64,000 nt of DNA from Micromussa lordhowensis (GCA_964020085.1 OZ026599.1:26411329-26475328); one strand, 5' to 3'. Positions 51,498 through 63,460 are shown, numbered from the stretch's first letter. Translations and numbers: made by a program. Notes: generated by a model not told the origin, from the letters alone.

Positions 51498-52862
51498 ATG
51501 CCTTTGAAAATGATTTGTAGTTTACGATACATCAGAAGATTTCAATGCAGCTTATTGAGAGGACGAAATGTGGTGCTAATGAGAACAATGAGGTCACTGT
51601 TCACAAATTTTCGACCAGCTCACGAGCTTGGAATCAATGAGCCTGGCAAAGATAGATCCTTGCAAATAATGTTTCCTTTAAATGATCCAAGGAGCTTCCT
51701 GTTCCACACGTCTGCAATGCTTGCTGTTAACAAAAGGGCTGAAAAGATGGAAAAATCAAGAGAAAAATCAGCGCAGCTCTTAGTAAGTTTACGGGAGAAA
51801 CGTCTCGAAGGCCTTGCTAATCCAAGGCCTCTGTTGTCGCGTGACGAGAAAATCATGAAGCAAATAAAAAAGTTAGAGTCCATCAAGAAACTAGTAGCTT
51901 CTTATTGGGTCGCAGTGAAAAGAAAGCAAGAACTGACTCCGTTGCATAAAGTCACAATTCTTGAGTGTATTGTGGGGTATTTCAACAAAAGCGTCCAAAT
52001 GAGAGACGTGTTTCTGGTGCAAGAAATCCAGCAGAGGCTTTTTCAGATGCTGGTGCAGGATATAAGGTCAAATCTCAAAGAGTTTTATGCTGATCAGCTG
52101 TACACAGTTGCCATCTGCATGGCAACATTGTGCGTAAAAAATCCCCCAGTTTATAAGGATCTTGAAAGAGGAATTTTGTATTATAAACTGGCAGGATATT
52201 CCACCAAGCAACTCTCACAGTTGAGCTGGGCATTTGCAAAGTACTGTAGATATACAAATGTTGATCAAATCTTCCAAGCTTTGAATGAAGAAATATTCTT
52301 GAGGGAACTCTCTGATTTTACTTCTGAAGAAATGTTGTCTATAGTTTGGTCATTTTCTGAGTATGGTTTCCCAGACTCTGGTCAGTTCTACCAGGTCTTG
52401 GGTAATGAGATTTTAACTCGTGATCTCTACCAATTCCAGCCATGGATGGTGGCATCCTTTGCATTTGCATATTCTACTGTAGAGTCATTAAGTGCTGAAG
52501 TGTTAAAGGTTGTTGAGGAAGAGCTGTTTCAGCGTGAAGATCTGACACCATTTGCTACAAATGATTTAGTGATGCTTGTTTTGGCATTTGCTAGAGTTGA
52601 AAAACTTCATCCCATACTATTTAAAATGTTGGAAACTGTAATGGTGAAAAGAAGAGACTACAAAGAGACAGTTGTTGAGGATTACTTGCAAGAAATGCAC
52701 GGTCTGCTCAAGAACAGTGAGTTTCATTTAGCAGTATTAGTGAAAATAATTGAGTGTGTGTTGGACCCAAGTGTTTGCAATTCCTTATTTGACATTTTGT
52801 CTCGGCCACGTAGATCATGGAAAGAAAAAATGCTTCACCAGTACTTGTTTAAAGCTTATTAG
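51498..52862 (+). CDS. probable mitochondrial helical-repeat (FASTK/OPR-like) protein
   Basis: Single-exon gene of 454 residues. The first 35 or so residues are rich in Arg with almost no acidic residues, as in a mitochondrial presequence. Residues about 75-155 are Lys/Arg-rich helix. From about 190 to 400 come alpha-helical repeats with the pattern LSQLSWAFAKY, LSIVWSFSEYG, MVASFAFAY and LVMLVLAFARV, about 37-38 residues apart. Such Trp/Ala/Phe repeats occur in FASTK-family and octotricopeptide-type organellar RNA-binding proteins. No C-terminal RAP domain is visible, so membership of FASTK proper is uncertain. A role in mitochondrial RNA processing or translation is inference. Start is the first ATG after the uORF; two AATAAA signals follow the stop. 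Confidence 0.85.
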   Translation: MPLKMICSLRYIRRFQCSLLRGRNVVLMRTMRSLFTNFRPAHELGINEPGKDRSLQIMFPLNDPRSFLFHTSAMLAVNKRAEKMEKSREKSAQLLVSLREKRLEGLANPRPLLSRDEKIMKQIKKLESIKKLVASYWVAVKRKQELTPLHKVTILECIVGYFNKSVQMRDVFLVQEIQQRLFQMLVQDIRSNLKEFYADQLYTVAICMATLCVKNPPVYKDLERGILYYKLAGYSTKQLSQLSWAFAKYCRYTNVDQIFQALNEEIFLRELSDFTSEEMLSIVWSFSEYGFPDSGQFYQVLGNEILTRDLYQFQPWMVASFAFAYSTVESLSAEVLKVVEEELFQREDLTPFATNDLVMLVLAFARVEKLHPILFKMLETVMVKRRDYKETVVEDYLQEMHGLLKNSEFHLAVLVKIIECVLDPSVCNSLFDILSRPRRSWKEKMLHQYLFKAY

Positions 52863-52918
52863 ACAACTCACTAAGCATGTAATGAATTTTTTAACTGTGT
52901 TAAACTATTCTGATCTGT

Positions 52919-52941
52919 AATAAAAAATATTGATCAATAAA
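52919..52941 (+). terminator. tandem polyadenylation signals
   Basis: AATAAA at 52919-52924 and 52936-52941, 57-79 bp after the stop of the helical-repeat gene, followed by a GT/T-rich stretch (TTTTGTTGTCTT). Confidence 0.75.
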
Positions 52942-53092
52942 TTTTGTTGTCTTCCTCTCCACCCTCATCAAAATGTATTAGAGTTTTAGTTAAAACTCTG
53001 ATAGTCCTTTCTCTACAGCACATCTAGATCTCAAGAGTTTTAAATTATGATAACCTCGACTTCTTTATCGATAAGGTAAAAAAGTCAGAGCT

Positions 53093-53235
53093 TATCCCGG
53101 TTTCCGTAGCAAGAAGCGACTAGGAGTATTTCTACTCCCCCCCTGGATGGGATGCTAGTCCATTGCAGGGCTACCCCCAGCATTAAATTTGCCAATACCC
53201 ATTTATACACCTGGGTGGAGGCATTGTGAGAGTTT
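53093..53235 (-). mobile_element. SINE family 1 fragment, reversed
   Basis: Reverse of the family-1 body: GACTAGGAGTATTTCTACTC, CTGGATGGGATGCTAGTCC, CCATTTATACACCTGGG. Head missing. Confidence 0.82.
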
Positions 53236-53283
53236 ATAAGCCATAACGACTGTTACTATTTACGTATGTGCTTGGCATCATGA

Positions 53284-54255
53284 GATATACGTTACCAGGA
53301 GCCCAATACTTCTTTGGCATTTCTAGATATCAAAGTTTCTGTCGAAGGCAACGGTTTATGCACCAGTGTGCACTACAAACCCACAGATTCTCATAGTTAT
53401 TTGTTGTATTCATCTTCACATCCATCACACGTCAAGAATTCGATTCCTTATTCTCAGTTTCTTAGACTTCGTCGCCTTTGTAGTGAGGACTCTGATTTTT
53501 CCTTTAAATCTGAGAAAATGTGCAATTTTTTCAACAAACGTGGATATCCTGCCTCTGTTGTTCGAACAGGCCATCATCGTGACCAACAAATTGATCGGCA
53601 GTCAGCACTACAAACGTCTCAGAAGGAGAATAATAATAGAATTCCATTCACCCTCACATTTCACCCTCACAATCACGCAGTAAAATCCATCATTCTCAAA
53701 AACTTTAAATTACTTCAAAATGATCCCGATACTGGTAGAATCTTTTCGCAACCGCCATTAATTTCATTCAAACGCGACAAAAACATAGGTAACTTTTTAG
53801 TTAGAAGTGCATTCAAAACGAGTGAACAACCTGGAACTTTTAAATGCGCACGCGCGCGATGTAAAACATGTCCTTTCATTTACGACGTTGAGAAATTGTC
53901 GGGACCCAAGCGATCTATTAAGATCACAGATCATTTTACCTGTACCTCAGCCAATGTCATCTACTGTATAACTTGCACTCTTTGCAAAAAGTTATATATC
54001 GGCGAAACAGGTAGACGACTAGGCGACCGTTTCCGAGAACACCTTCGCGACGTAGAGAAAGACGATAAAGACGCTTCTAAACCGGTTGCTAGACACTTTA
54101 ATCTGCCGAATCATTCTAAGCAACATATGGCAGTCTGCGGCCTCTCCCTACATCAAAGAAGCACAGAAAGCCGCAAAACTCTTGAACAAAGATTTATTTT
54201 TCAAATCGGCACTCTTAATCCTCACGGTATCAACGAACGCTTTTCATTCAACTAA
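53284..54255 (+). CDS. Penelope-like element, C-terminal polyprotein with GIY-YIG
   Basis: The frame is open from 53284 after a TGA and starts mid-protein with NTSLAFLDIKVS, a stretch that follows the reverse transcriptase catalytic part in Penelope-like elements. It then holds two CxxC pairs (CARARCKTC, CITCTLCKKLYIGETGRR) and the GIY-YIG variant LYIGETG with RFREHL downstream. About 320 residues, no stops. The reverse transcriptase palm is absent, so the copy is 5'-truncated and cannot move alone. It ends with a 3' region carrying a hammerhead-like motif and is the near-identical relative of 40128-40530. Confidence 0.85.
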   Translation, partial: DIRYQEPNTSLAFLDIKVSVEGNGLCTSVHYKPTDSHSYLLYSSSHPSHVKNSIPYSQFLRLRRLCSEDSDFSFKSEKMCNFFNKRGYPASVVRTGHHRDQQIDRQSALQTSQKENNNRIPFTLTFHPHNHAVKSIILKNFKLLQNDPDTGRIFSQPPLISFKRDKNIGNFLVRSAFKTSEQPGTFKCARARCKTCPFIYDVEKLSGPKRSIKITDHFTCTSANVIYCITCTLCKKLYIGETGRRLGDRFREHLRDVEKDDKDASKPVARHFNLPNHSKQHMAVCGLSLHQRSTESRKTLEQRFIFQIGTLNPHGINERFSFN

Positions 54256-54346
54256 TTCATTCTGTTGTTTTTCACGTTGCCAGGCACCAACCAATAGCGT
54301 AGCTCCATATTTCTGTATATAAACCACACACAACCCACAATTCCTT

Positions 54347-54394
54347 GATTCGCTCCGACGAAGGGCTAACGATCGAAACGTCAGCTTCCGAATC
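54347..54394 (+). ncRNA. hammerhead-like motif with variant core
   Basis: Same layout as 40423-40470: GATTC/GCT stem I with AGC/GAATC, core CCGACGA, core GAAA, minimal stem III. Stem II here is GGGC-TAAC-GATC, with one pair lost relative to the other copy. The U-to-C core change is shared. Confidence 0.55.
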
Positions 54395-54455
54395 TCTTTA
54401 CGGTGGACAATTCACATTATCAACCCAGTTGATAAAACGAAATTATCTTGTAATA

Positions 54456-54482
<27 letters not shown>

Positions 54483-54492
<10 letters not shown>

Positions 54493-55694
54493 TGCCCCCT
54501 TTATGCTTTAGTCGAAGTTGACTTGCAGCCACAGGAATATGGTCTTGTATAGCTCCGGGACATCAATCTCTGGGCTGGCAAGAGTATGTGCTCTTGCTGT
54601 GGAGGGCAAGGTACGGGTGTTCGTTGCGTGATTTCTTCAGGATGTTCTTGGCGATTTTTACAGCCGATTCGGCTTTTCCATTGACACGGCTGTAGTAAGG
54701 AGAGGACTTGATGAGGTTGAAACCGTCATTTCGGTGGAATTGTTTATACTCAAGGCTGTCAAATTGCGGCCCATTGTCACTGATGCAGACATCCTGGATG
54801 CCGTGATCGGCAGAATTTTGCATAACGGCACTGGCTGTGGTGTTCCTCAAAGAGTCCTGATGTAATGAGTTCTTTTGCTGAATTGAACGCGTTTTCATGC
54901 GTGTCAGACCATACAAATACTGCGTCTTGTTTGGTTAAATCCCAGTGACGGGTAGGACCATTTCTGACAGGCTCGGACAAAAAGTTTCTGAGATAGTGAC
55001 ACATGCCTAAGAAACCTTGAACAGCAGCTTTGTCTGCTGGTCTTGGCATTTCTTTGATAGCTTCCACCTTAGACGGATCAGGTTCCACACCCTTGCCAGT
55101 GAGTTTGTGTCTCATGAAGGCAACCTAGCTGGCCTTAAACTGGAGCTTCTTAGCGGAAAGCCGATGGTCGTGGTCTCTGCATTTAGCTAACAGGGCAATC
55201 AATTTTCGGTCATGGTCGATATTTGCCTCTTCTTTAGTGTCACCGCGCCCCAGATATGCAGATATCATCAGCAATGTTAAAGATACCTTGAAGCACATCC
55301 AGGAACTCGTGTTGGCGACGTTGGTACTCTTATCGCCTCGGGGAGATACCCTAAATGGCATGCGCGTGTAACAATCACGCCCGTTTGGTCCCAAGAAAGT
55401 GGCTAGCAATGAAGACTCGTCCTCCAATGCGATGATATGATACGGCTTCCGATTCATCTACAATGGTGAATACTTTAGCCTTTGTTCAGTAGCAAATGTA
55501 GCTTCTCTTCGATTGTCGGGATGGAGCATAAAGTCGTCTAAAGTGGCTGCCAAGGTGCCTTTCAGGCGGGTATAGTTTGTCAGCCTAACAGTGCAATTCA
55601 CTCTGCAGGTGAAAGTTATGCAAACCCTCTCGAAACTCTCTCGAAAGTTATGCAAACCCTCTCGGGTTTGCATAACTGTCTCGAATTCTCCCAA
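54483..55694 (-). pseudogene. Ty3/gypsy LTR retrotransposon remnant
   Basis: Minus-strand pieces in the order expected for pol. At 55457-55125 is a reverse transcriptase piece with GRDCYTRMPF; its second part has lost phase around the ADD active site. At 55115-54880 is the connection part (VEAIKEMPRPADKAAVQGFLGMC). At about 54800-54620 is an integrase piece with DNGPQF and, after a spacer, GKAESAVK. RNase H is missing between the last two, and stops or frameshifts separate all pieces. No LTRs found. A dead copy. Confidence 0.85.
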
Positions 55695-55699
55695 CCCTC

Positions 55700-57137
55700 C
55701 GAGTGTTTAGACGAGGCTATATAAACACGGAAAAAGTGATCTATTCGTTAGGTTGAATGCTCATGTTCGCGGGCGAGCAACTGAAATGTTCACTATTACG
55801 ATGGTGCTAGTTTGTGAAGGAACTATCTTCTTGTCAAGAGAAACATGAAATGAAGTAGAGTAATAAAACGATAATAAAGAAGATTTTTAAAAATAAATCG
55901 CAGGAATAATTTGGTACTGTGCCAGACCATAAAATACACACCCGCCATGATTAATTAAATTAGTCTTAAATAAGCGGTTTGTCCTCGGTCAGCAAACTGA
56001 GTGAACTCTTAAACCGCCTTTGAATTCCCTTGAGCGCCGAATGCTAGATCAAATCTTATCAGTGACACTCCATGTTCTGAGGCTACTTGCGTTATACATG
56101 TTTCGCTCTGCTGCCTTTATGTGGCATTTCTAAAACCAGAATAGTGCACTCAACGCTACTGAGGTCTGAAAATGTATGTTTAGCCGCCTGGGTTGTACAT
56201 TTGAGCAAACTACAGTCACAGGATTGTAAATTGTTACACACTCCTGGGATTTCTGAAGTACGCAGTGATTTAAAAATAACTTGATTACCTTGGAAAAAAT
56301 GCCTATATAGGATCTAGGCAGTTTGTTCACACTACTGACTGGATTTTGAATACTTCTCGCAAAGGTAGGGTCTGTGCACCACGCAAAGTAATATACGAAT
56401 TTCGTCATTTCCACAAAACCCTATACATTTATTAAACATGCAGAATGATTAATTATGTATGCACTTTATTGTTTTGAAGACGGTAGCAACTCCCTAAGAT
56501 CAGTGTTGAATATAAACCTACATACTGTATGAATAAAAGAGGATTATAATTTTCGCACATTTTCTCAACTTCATAAGTAATTAAAAAGGAGTCCATTGCT
56601 TATAAGAGACTAAGTATGATATATATGGGATATATTTTATGACTTTTTTAACCAGCAGTCAATGTTCATGGGTCGTCCATAGGCAGCATGAAGTATTAGT
56701 ATCATATTTTTTATTAAACAGTTAAATGCGAGAGCAAGTAAACAAACACTTATAATTTATAAGCAAGCCATCTTGTTACTTGCACTGTTTTATGGAAACA
56801 GCCGCAAGGGCTAAACAGATTCAATAGTTCTTTTCATGGATAACGTTTCTCATTTGTATTACAATATAACCCAACATATATATGAGACAATTTCGAGCAA
56901 TTTTTTAGCTTCTGTACGAAATTACCTCCCATCATGACGTTGGATTGTATTGTGAAGCAAATGAGAAAAGCTAATCGTGAAAAAGGTTATTAACTGCATA
57001 AAAATTGTTTTGTCGACCAGCTTTGACCCTATTGGCTAAGGAGTCAAAAGAAGGAATGGCAACAATGAAAAACCAATAAAAATAAAGTGTTGAAAGAAGA
57101 AAGTCTTCCTAACGTTAATTTTAAGAGTTGGGTGAGA
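55700..57137. other. 5' flank of the ASIC-like gene
   Basis: No gene. From about 56575 it is shared with the inverted copy. 56695-57103 is absent from the copy (insertion here or deletion there). TGA at 57066-57068 closes the frame upstream of the ATG at 57138. Confidence 0.5.
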
Positions 57138-60100
57138 ATGGACAGTGTGTCGGTCGATTTTAAAATGGCTTCAGAAATGTCAGAACTCCCGCACATTAAG
57201 CCTAACTCTTGGATTCCGTCAAAATCCAATAAGGTTAATGCTGAGAGCAGCGCGTCTGAATCAGCAGAGCCAAGTAAATTAATCGCCGTGAAACGCAGGT
57301 GGAATGGCTTCGTGGAATCGTCCACACTCCATGGTTTGCAACATGTGTTCACTAGTCGATCCCCCTGTCGACGCATTATCTGGGCCGTGTTCCTTCTCTT
57401 AGGAGTGGCGTGGTTCTCGTTTCAGTCGTCCAAGCTAGTAACAAAATACTACAGCTACCCCGTTACTACAAAAGTAACCCAGGTATACGAAGATGCGCCA
57501 GAGTTTCCAGCTATCACCATTTGCAACTTTAACATGTTCAGAAGTTCTGCTGTTCAGGCAAGCGAATACAGAGACCTTTTCACGTACGTCTTGAGGCATT
57601 TAAGGGGAATTGATGTTTCGAATGACACAGTAGACTGGAGTAACTATGACAGCGTTAATATGACTGAGTTCACTTTACTCACGGGACATCAAATTGAAGA
57701 AACTTTAAGCAGTTGTACTTTTAACGGAGAGCAATGTACTGCGAAAAATTTCACCGCCGTTTTAACTTCTATGGGTCTTTGCTACACATTTAATTCAGGT
57801 AAGTTTTTCTGATGTTGCAAACGATCTATCTACCATTGCTTTCTAAAGTGTAAATTATTGCGTGCAGGATAAATTCGTAGTACATCAGTCGCGGCCTATT
57901 CGTTCTAATTTGTTTAATACCTCCTTTCGATTTCAGAAACCCATTTTTAAACTCACAGCGAACAAAAGTAAATTAATTATTTCACATGTGTATACGCTTA
58001 TAAACTTAAAAATACATTGGGTATTGCCGATTAGAAGGAAAAATCTGATCAAAAAAATAAAAGGAAACCATCTCGTGTTTCCCCGACTTCATGATTAATT
58101 GAAAAAGTAGTCATTAGTTTATACGAGGAGGTAATGTTTGCTAAGGGACAAAGACATAGTTTACTTTAAATTTAAATTCCAGCTGCCTTTTTTGATGACT
58201 TCTTTACAACCAGCTCAAGTATATTTGCGTGCTTGTGGGGGGTTCCAATCAGAACTCTTGGCAATAGGGGACTAATTTTTATAATGAGCTATAATTTACA
58301 TTGCTTTGTCGGGGTCTTTTGAAAGTTTTTTATTAAATATTGCAATCACTTTGCGTGTGTTTTATATGCGACATCGCACTTTTCTGAAGATGGTGGATTG
58401 TATCGTGTGTTATTTTTGAAACATAACCCAATATATTTTTTTTCGTAAACCACCTTCGGAAATAAGATTAACGAGTTAACAAAATGTCAAGGTAGAGATC
58501 TCGACTATAAAAGGGAAAAACTGGGTCACGGTAACGGCGGGCGGATACGATACTGGACACTTAAGTTGCAGTTAATTAAAATCAAAGAAAATTAACATTT
58601 ACACTTTCCCGTTGGAATATTCATCTACTAGAACTGTAGAATTGTAATTAATGTTATAATATCGCACATCGATTAAGAATTGCCTTGTACAGTGTTTAGA
58701 AATAAATTCTTGTCCTAAGCAAGCCACAATATCTTTTGAGAAGAGCCTTCAGTTTCAGCTTCTTTGGATAGCCCTGTGCAAGGACGATGAAAATTAGCGT
58801 ATAAGGTATGGTGTTGATTTCTAAAGCACACACTGTAGTTTTTAATTCCGGACAATAAGTGACACAAGCTGAGATATATCCGTTTTATATTAAAAAAAGC
58901 AGGAATTATCCGGAAGGCATGTAAATGGACGCGTGTGATAAACGGTTAAGTAGCTTAACGATCAAACAAAAGCTATCAGTCAATATTCACCTAACCAAAT
59001 AACAATTATTCCATGAGCCGGAGTTGGATATGAAGTGATAAAATAACCAACGAGCGCGTAGCGCGAGTTAGTTATAATCATATCTAACGAGGGCGAATGG
59101 AATAATTGTTTTAGTAAATTCTCAAACCGGGTTTTGCCGCCGATTTTTATTTCGGCCATTATAGAGGGCTGAAGTTGAAAACTTCGTGCGGAAAAGTTTT
59201 AAACTTGGCGCACTATTTTCCATATGACGTAAAACTTCGACTATTGGCTCATAGTCCGAGTGTTTTAGCCAATCAAAAAGCTACAAATGCAATAGTCGGA
59301 GCTGAGAATTTACTAAGGAGCAATAGCTTAGTTAACATAAGAATAATAAAATTACATGACTTAATCGTATCTATAATTAAATTCTCGAGCGTGATTGGTT
59401 CTCCGCACGCCTAATTGTCACGTAGTCGACGCGCGATCACGTGGGTGTCCAATTTCAGATATCCCTTTTTGAACTAAAGTTGTTTCCTAGAGTTTTTAAA
59501 ACTAATGGAAAGCGCTTCAAACTTTTTCGCTCAAAAGAAGATCTCAAAAAACATTTTTATTTCCGAAATTTGTTATAGATACGATAAATTAGTCGCGCGA
59601 GGCCGATATGTAATTACGAACACGACTACTCGATGAATTGTACGACACGAGGTCCAATTACCATTACTAAATTTATTTCTAATCGAGCTGAAAGATTCCC
59701 ATAACTATAAGCCGACTCATTTTTACACATTTTGTGTGTGTTTAGGTAAAGATGGTCAGCAGATTTTAAAGGTCAAGCAGGCTGGGACAAACTTTGGACT
59801 TCATCTCGTGTTAGACGTTCACCAACATGATTATTCCGCCATAGGATATCGCGCGGGCCTCAGGGTTCTTATTCATCATCACCAGACACCTCCACTAGTC
59901 TCTCAGCTTGGTTTTGCAGTGGGTCCTGGGACGAGCACATTTGCTGCCATAAATAAACAGAGAGTAAGGCTTTAGATTAATACCTGTCTTCAAGGAAAAG
60001 AGTCCTTCTGATCTTCACCCTGAGACCTTCTGATCGTCATAAGAACAGCCCGTTATTTTGTTTGTCAGTTTTTCTCTTCGAATGCCTTGCATCGTTGATT

Positions 60101-62625
60101 CTACATAGTGTGAAGCTTCGGCCAAACGATCGCAGCATCTCAATGCAACATATCGTTGGGCGATACGCGATTGCGCGCGTTTGGCCACCCTGTTTCGATG
60201 AGTTGCGACATGTTGGGTGTTGTTGTTGGCTCAAGTTTGAAAATCGTCAAATTTGAGCCAACAACACCTAACATGTCTGTCGCCTGTCTCAACAGGGTGG
60301 CCAAACGCGCGCAACATATTGCGCCCAGCAATGTTGTGCTATGTTGCGTCGAAATCTTGCGATTGTTTGGCCAGGACTTGCAAATACTGGGCCAACAATG
60401 TTGCGATATGTTGCGTTGAAACGTTACGATCGTTTGGATAATTTAAGGATAACAGATAAGTAGAAACTGTACATGTCTTACCACACTAGGTGTTATTTTT
60501 GGAACTTACAAAGTTCACCTACCATTTTTGGTTCCTCCCTACCGACAGACTGACCCACTTTACCTATCCATTCATATCACACGGTCATTTTCCTTTTTAC
60601 TTGCTAGATTATCAACCTTCCAAAGCCTTACGAAAGCATGTGTCTCGATAAAAATGACAGTAATGTGCCTGGCTATCCCAAGTACACAACCCTTGCCTGC
60701 ATGCTGACTTGTAAGACAAAATTTGTGGTTGAAAAATGTGGATGCAGGGACGTTGGAATGCCGGGTAAGTTGGCGGGGGAAGGGTTTCTCATGTTTAGCC
60801 TTCCTCTTCAAAGTTATTGTTTAATAAAACAGTTAAGCCAAAATAATTTTAGAAATAGAGACCATTTTTCGTGTTTCTATCGAGTTATGGGAAAAAATAA
60901 GTGGTACTTTGGAAGAACGAGAAATGTTGCAGGTAAAAAGTCGCAGTTAATCTTTACACATCTGGAGTGCTTCCATAACCTAATAGAAACACGGAGAGAT
61001 GTATCCTATTTTGTTTAGAAAATACAGTGAGAAAAAAACAAACAATGTGTTTCGATCATCAAAGTTCAAATTTTCTTTCCTTCCGCTATCGTTACGTTAT
61101 GTACTTTCTATCGATTGAGGTCGACAGAATTAGTCAGAAGTCATTATTCTAACGGCACGATGGAGAGGCTCGTGGGGTTTCATGGGGCGTTTGTGGACTA
61201 TTTAGGGTTTTGGTGTTCTAAGTTAGTCAATCTTCGTGTTCGCTCTCCTTTTTTATTAAGCGTTTGTTGTAACAGCTTGTATGTATAATTATAAAGTGTT
61301 CTGCGTTATTGATTTTGTAGCGTTTCCTCGGGGTCTCGTGCTGCTGCATTAGATGAGGAATACTCTTTCACACATTTTTTGACCACATCTAAACTGTAGT
61401 TTTCAACGCTGCGATCCACATTTTAACCCTATTGTGAATATGGTACGGCATATCATGTGAACCGGTCTTAAAGCATTAACGGAAGTAACGTAGGCGTTAG
61501 TAAAATGATTTTTTTTAGCGTTATTCATTTATTTTTTTCTTTACTAAAATTTTTTAAACAGACGTGGGAAACTCCAGTGTTTGCAAACCTTTGGAAGCAG
61601 TAGGTTGCTCGGCGAGAGAGCAAGGTAACCTTGACTAAACCTTTTCTTTGCCCAGCCTCCACTGCTGTTAATGTTTAGGTAGACAGATGCAAGAGGTTAC
61701 CTCAAAACACTGTAAAACAGTCTATAAGTGCATAAAATGAACCCCGCAGGCGTGAAGAGGACAAAGCCTTTGGTCTCATAAGCTATCTCCTCATAGAAAT
61801 CAGAGAGCGACTGCTTGATAAAATTATTTTAGTAAATTCTGACGAAATTTCTTTCAAATAAAGATTTCCAAAGATTTCTTTTATATTTTGGGAATGTAGT
61901 CTTGAGGTAAATCCGAGCATTCTGATTGGTTCTTTCTTGATAGAGATTTTGCCATGCGGACCGTTTCCATGGGAACGTCATAAGCTGAATAGTTTTGCCC
62001 GAGTGGCATATAATAATCTACTTACTAATCTAGCTTGCTCAGCCGTACTTGGTCATTTTGTTACGGACCTCGGGCCTTGCTGCAGTCATTTAATGCTCTT
62101 ATTGCCTGAGTGCGTTGTAGTGTGGTCATGACGTTGTAGTGTAACGGTTTCTGAACTGTCAGGTGTCTTAAGGAGGCTGGCAACAGTTTCCAGCACTTTT
62201 CTAACAGCTATACTTCGGAAATTTAAGGTGGCTCTGAACCCAGACTACATAATTGTTTTAAACTTTGCAAAAAGTTGCATTCTATTATGCTTATCACAAT
62301 TCGATAATAAAAAATGGGGGTCACCAAGCTCTTTTTGAATTATAAGCACTTAACGCTAAAACTACGTGTGTTTTAGCAGGTCATATTGTTACTGTGGTAA
62401 CCAATTATGTGTAACTTGTCTGCGTTATTTTATAGGAAACTTTCAGAAGCTGAAGAGTAACCAGTGTGACTGCCCGGTGCCATGTGATACAATCTCCTTC
62501 AAACCAGTCCTGTCCTATGCACTGTTTCCTAGCGACAATTACGTGAGACTTTCACAAGAATTAAACGGAGAATACGGTTCAAACGTGTCAGAGATTACTC
62601 TTCATTACATCCAAGAATACATAAG
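57138..62625 (+). CDS. ASIC/degenerin-family Na+ channel subunit, 5' part (five exons)
   Basis: Exons 57138-57798, 59746-59963, 60608-60764, 61562-61624 and 62436-62625 join in phase with GT/AG borders to about 429 residues; the rest lies beyond the window. The protein has a cytoplasmic N-terminus with the His-Gly gating motif (TLHGLQHVF, HG at 65-66), TM1 at about 79-95, the post-TM1 signature FPAITICNFN (123-132), and a Cys-rich extracellular domain (GTNFGLHLVLDV, GFAVGPGTSTFAAINKQR, CGCRDVGMPG, CDCPVPC). TM2 and the selectivity-filter GAS motif are not in the window. The family forms trimeric, amiloride-sensitive cation channels gated by acid, peptides or force; the stimulus here is unknown. 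Start is the first ATG after an in-frame stop. Confidence 0.92.
58999..59325. mobile_element. composite foldback inserted in ASIC intron 1
   Basis: Same composite as 31089-31413, opposite orientation. The duplicate intron at about 12100-12135 reads CACCTAACCAA directly into GAAGCAACAGCTTAG, while the intact gene has this element between CACCTAACCAA and GAGCAATAGCTTAG. The copy therefore shows an empty site. Confidence 0.85.
60119..60434. mobile_element. foldback MITE in ASIC intron 2
   Basis: Arms CCAAACGATCGCAGCATC and GATCGTTTGG inverted; centre GGCTCAAGTTTGA against TCAAATTTGAGCC near 60230-60260; GGCCACCCTGTTTCGATGAG against TCTCAACAGGGTGGCC. One copy of the 67-bp unit that is expanded in the pseudogene. 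Confidence 0.82.
62160..62420. repeat. half-copy of the 9120-9590 repeat in ASIC intron 4
   Basis: AAATTTAAGGTGGCTCTGAA, TTTTAAACTTTGC, TAGCAGGTCAT follow the right arm at 9361-9560 in order. Ends about 15 bp before the exon 5 acceptor. Confidence 0.75.
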
Positions 62626-62989
62626 GTATACAGCTCGTAATTGATCATTATCAAGAACAATATTAATCCTTTGATGTACAGTGAAAAGGGTTTTACTTCC
62701 AGCGTGGTACAACAAGGGTGGGGTGGGGGGTGGAGGGTGTCAAGGAGTTGTTGGAATTCCCCTCCTGGGTTTTTGTTTGAATAGGACACATCAAAGTTAT
62801 TCTGCGCTCACTGGATATACTTGCTCTACAAAATGACGTGTTTAGCACTTTATGACGCCATGTGACGTTACATTCGTCATTCAATCCATCTTCCTGCATT
62901 AGGCCGCCATATAGCATTTCGCTATTTTCTCAATAGACCAAGAAAGATCGTGAAAGGATAAAATTACTCAAACGTCTTAATGGCACTTA

Positions 62990-63237
62990 CAGTGCGACTA
63001 CTCCAAACAAGGCCACCCGACAAAATTGTCCACAAATTTAATGAATAAAACTTATTGAGGTAAATAGCAAAAGTTTTTCAACAAATATCCATGTAATCAA
63101 TCTGTACATTACAAAGGCAACACATTTGTGGTTATTTTGGATAATTTGTTGCAAAACTATTCGTAACCTCTACGATTTTCATTCGTTAAATTTGTAGAAA
63201 ATTTTGTCGGGTGGCTTTGGTTAGAGTAGTCGCACTG
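62990..63237. mobile_element. 248-bp mariner-type MITE
   Basis: TIRs of about 40 bp: CAGTGCGACTACTC-CAAAC and GAGTAGTCGCACTG, with GCCACCCGACAAAATT and its complement. A TA dinucleotide flanks each end (62988-62989 and 63238-63239), the duplication made by Tc1/mariner transposases. Non-coding. Confidence 0.85.
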
Positions 63238-63345
63238 TAATAAAGATAATAAATTTGCAATGTATGATTCCCAAAATTGTCTTCAGTTTTGCTTAAACTT
63301 CGTAGACAAAGTTACCAACTAGACCTATGTTAACCTATATTTAAC

Positions 63346-63460
63346 AATTATTCTGCGAAATCGCGCGGAATATCGCCAGATACTTAGCCGACGAGGCCGT
63401 AGGCCGAGTCGGCTAAAATCAGACGATATTCCGCGAGATTGAGCAGGATAATTGTTTTAT
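63346..63460. mobile_element. foldback element
   Basis: ACAATTATTCTGC against GCAGGATAATTGT, CGCGGAATATCG against CGATATTCCGCG, centre TTAGCCGACGAGGCCG with GAGTCGGCTAA. Shares only its ends with the ACAATTATTCC family. The remaining sequence to 64000 shows no gene; later ASIC exons were not found. Confidence 0.78.

Larger units (their letters stand above)
56575..61015 (+). repeat. inverted segmental duplication (intact copy)
   Basis: Partner of 10340-13300. Holds the first three ASIC exons in working order. The two copies face each other across about 43 kb containing the whole transporter gene. Confidence 0.85.

Noticed and set aside
57087..57137. Earlier start for the ASIC protein upstream of 57138
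   Set aside because: The upstream codon is GTG, not ATG, and the frame is closed by TGA at 57066-57068.
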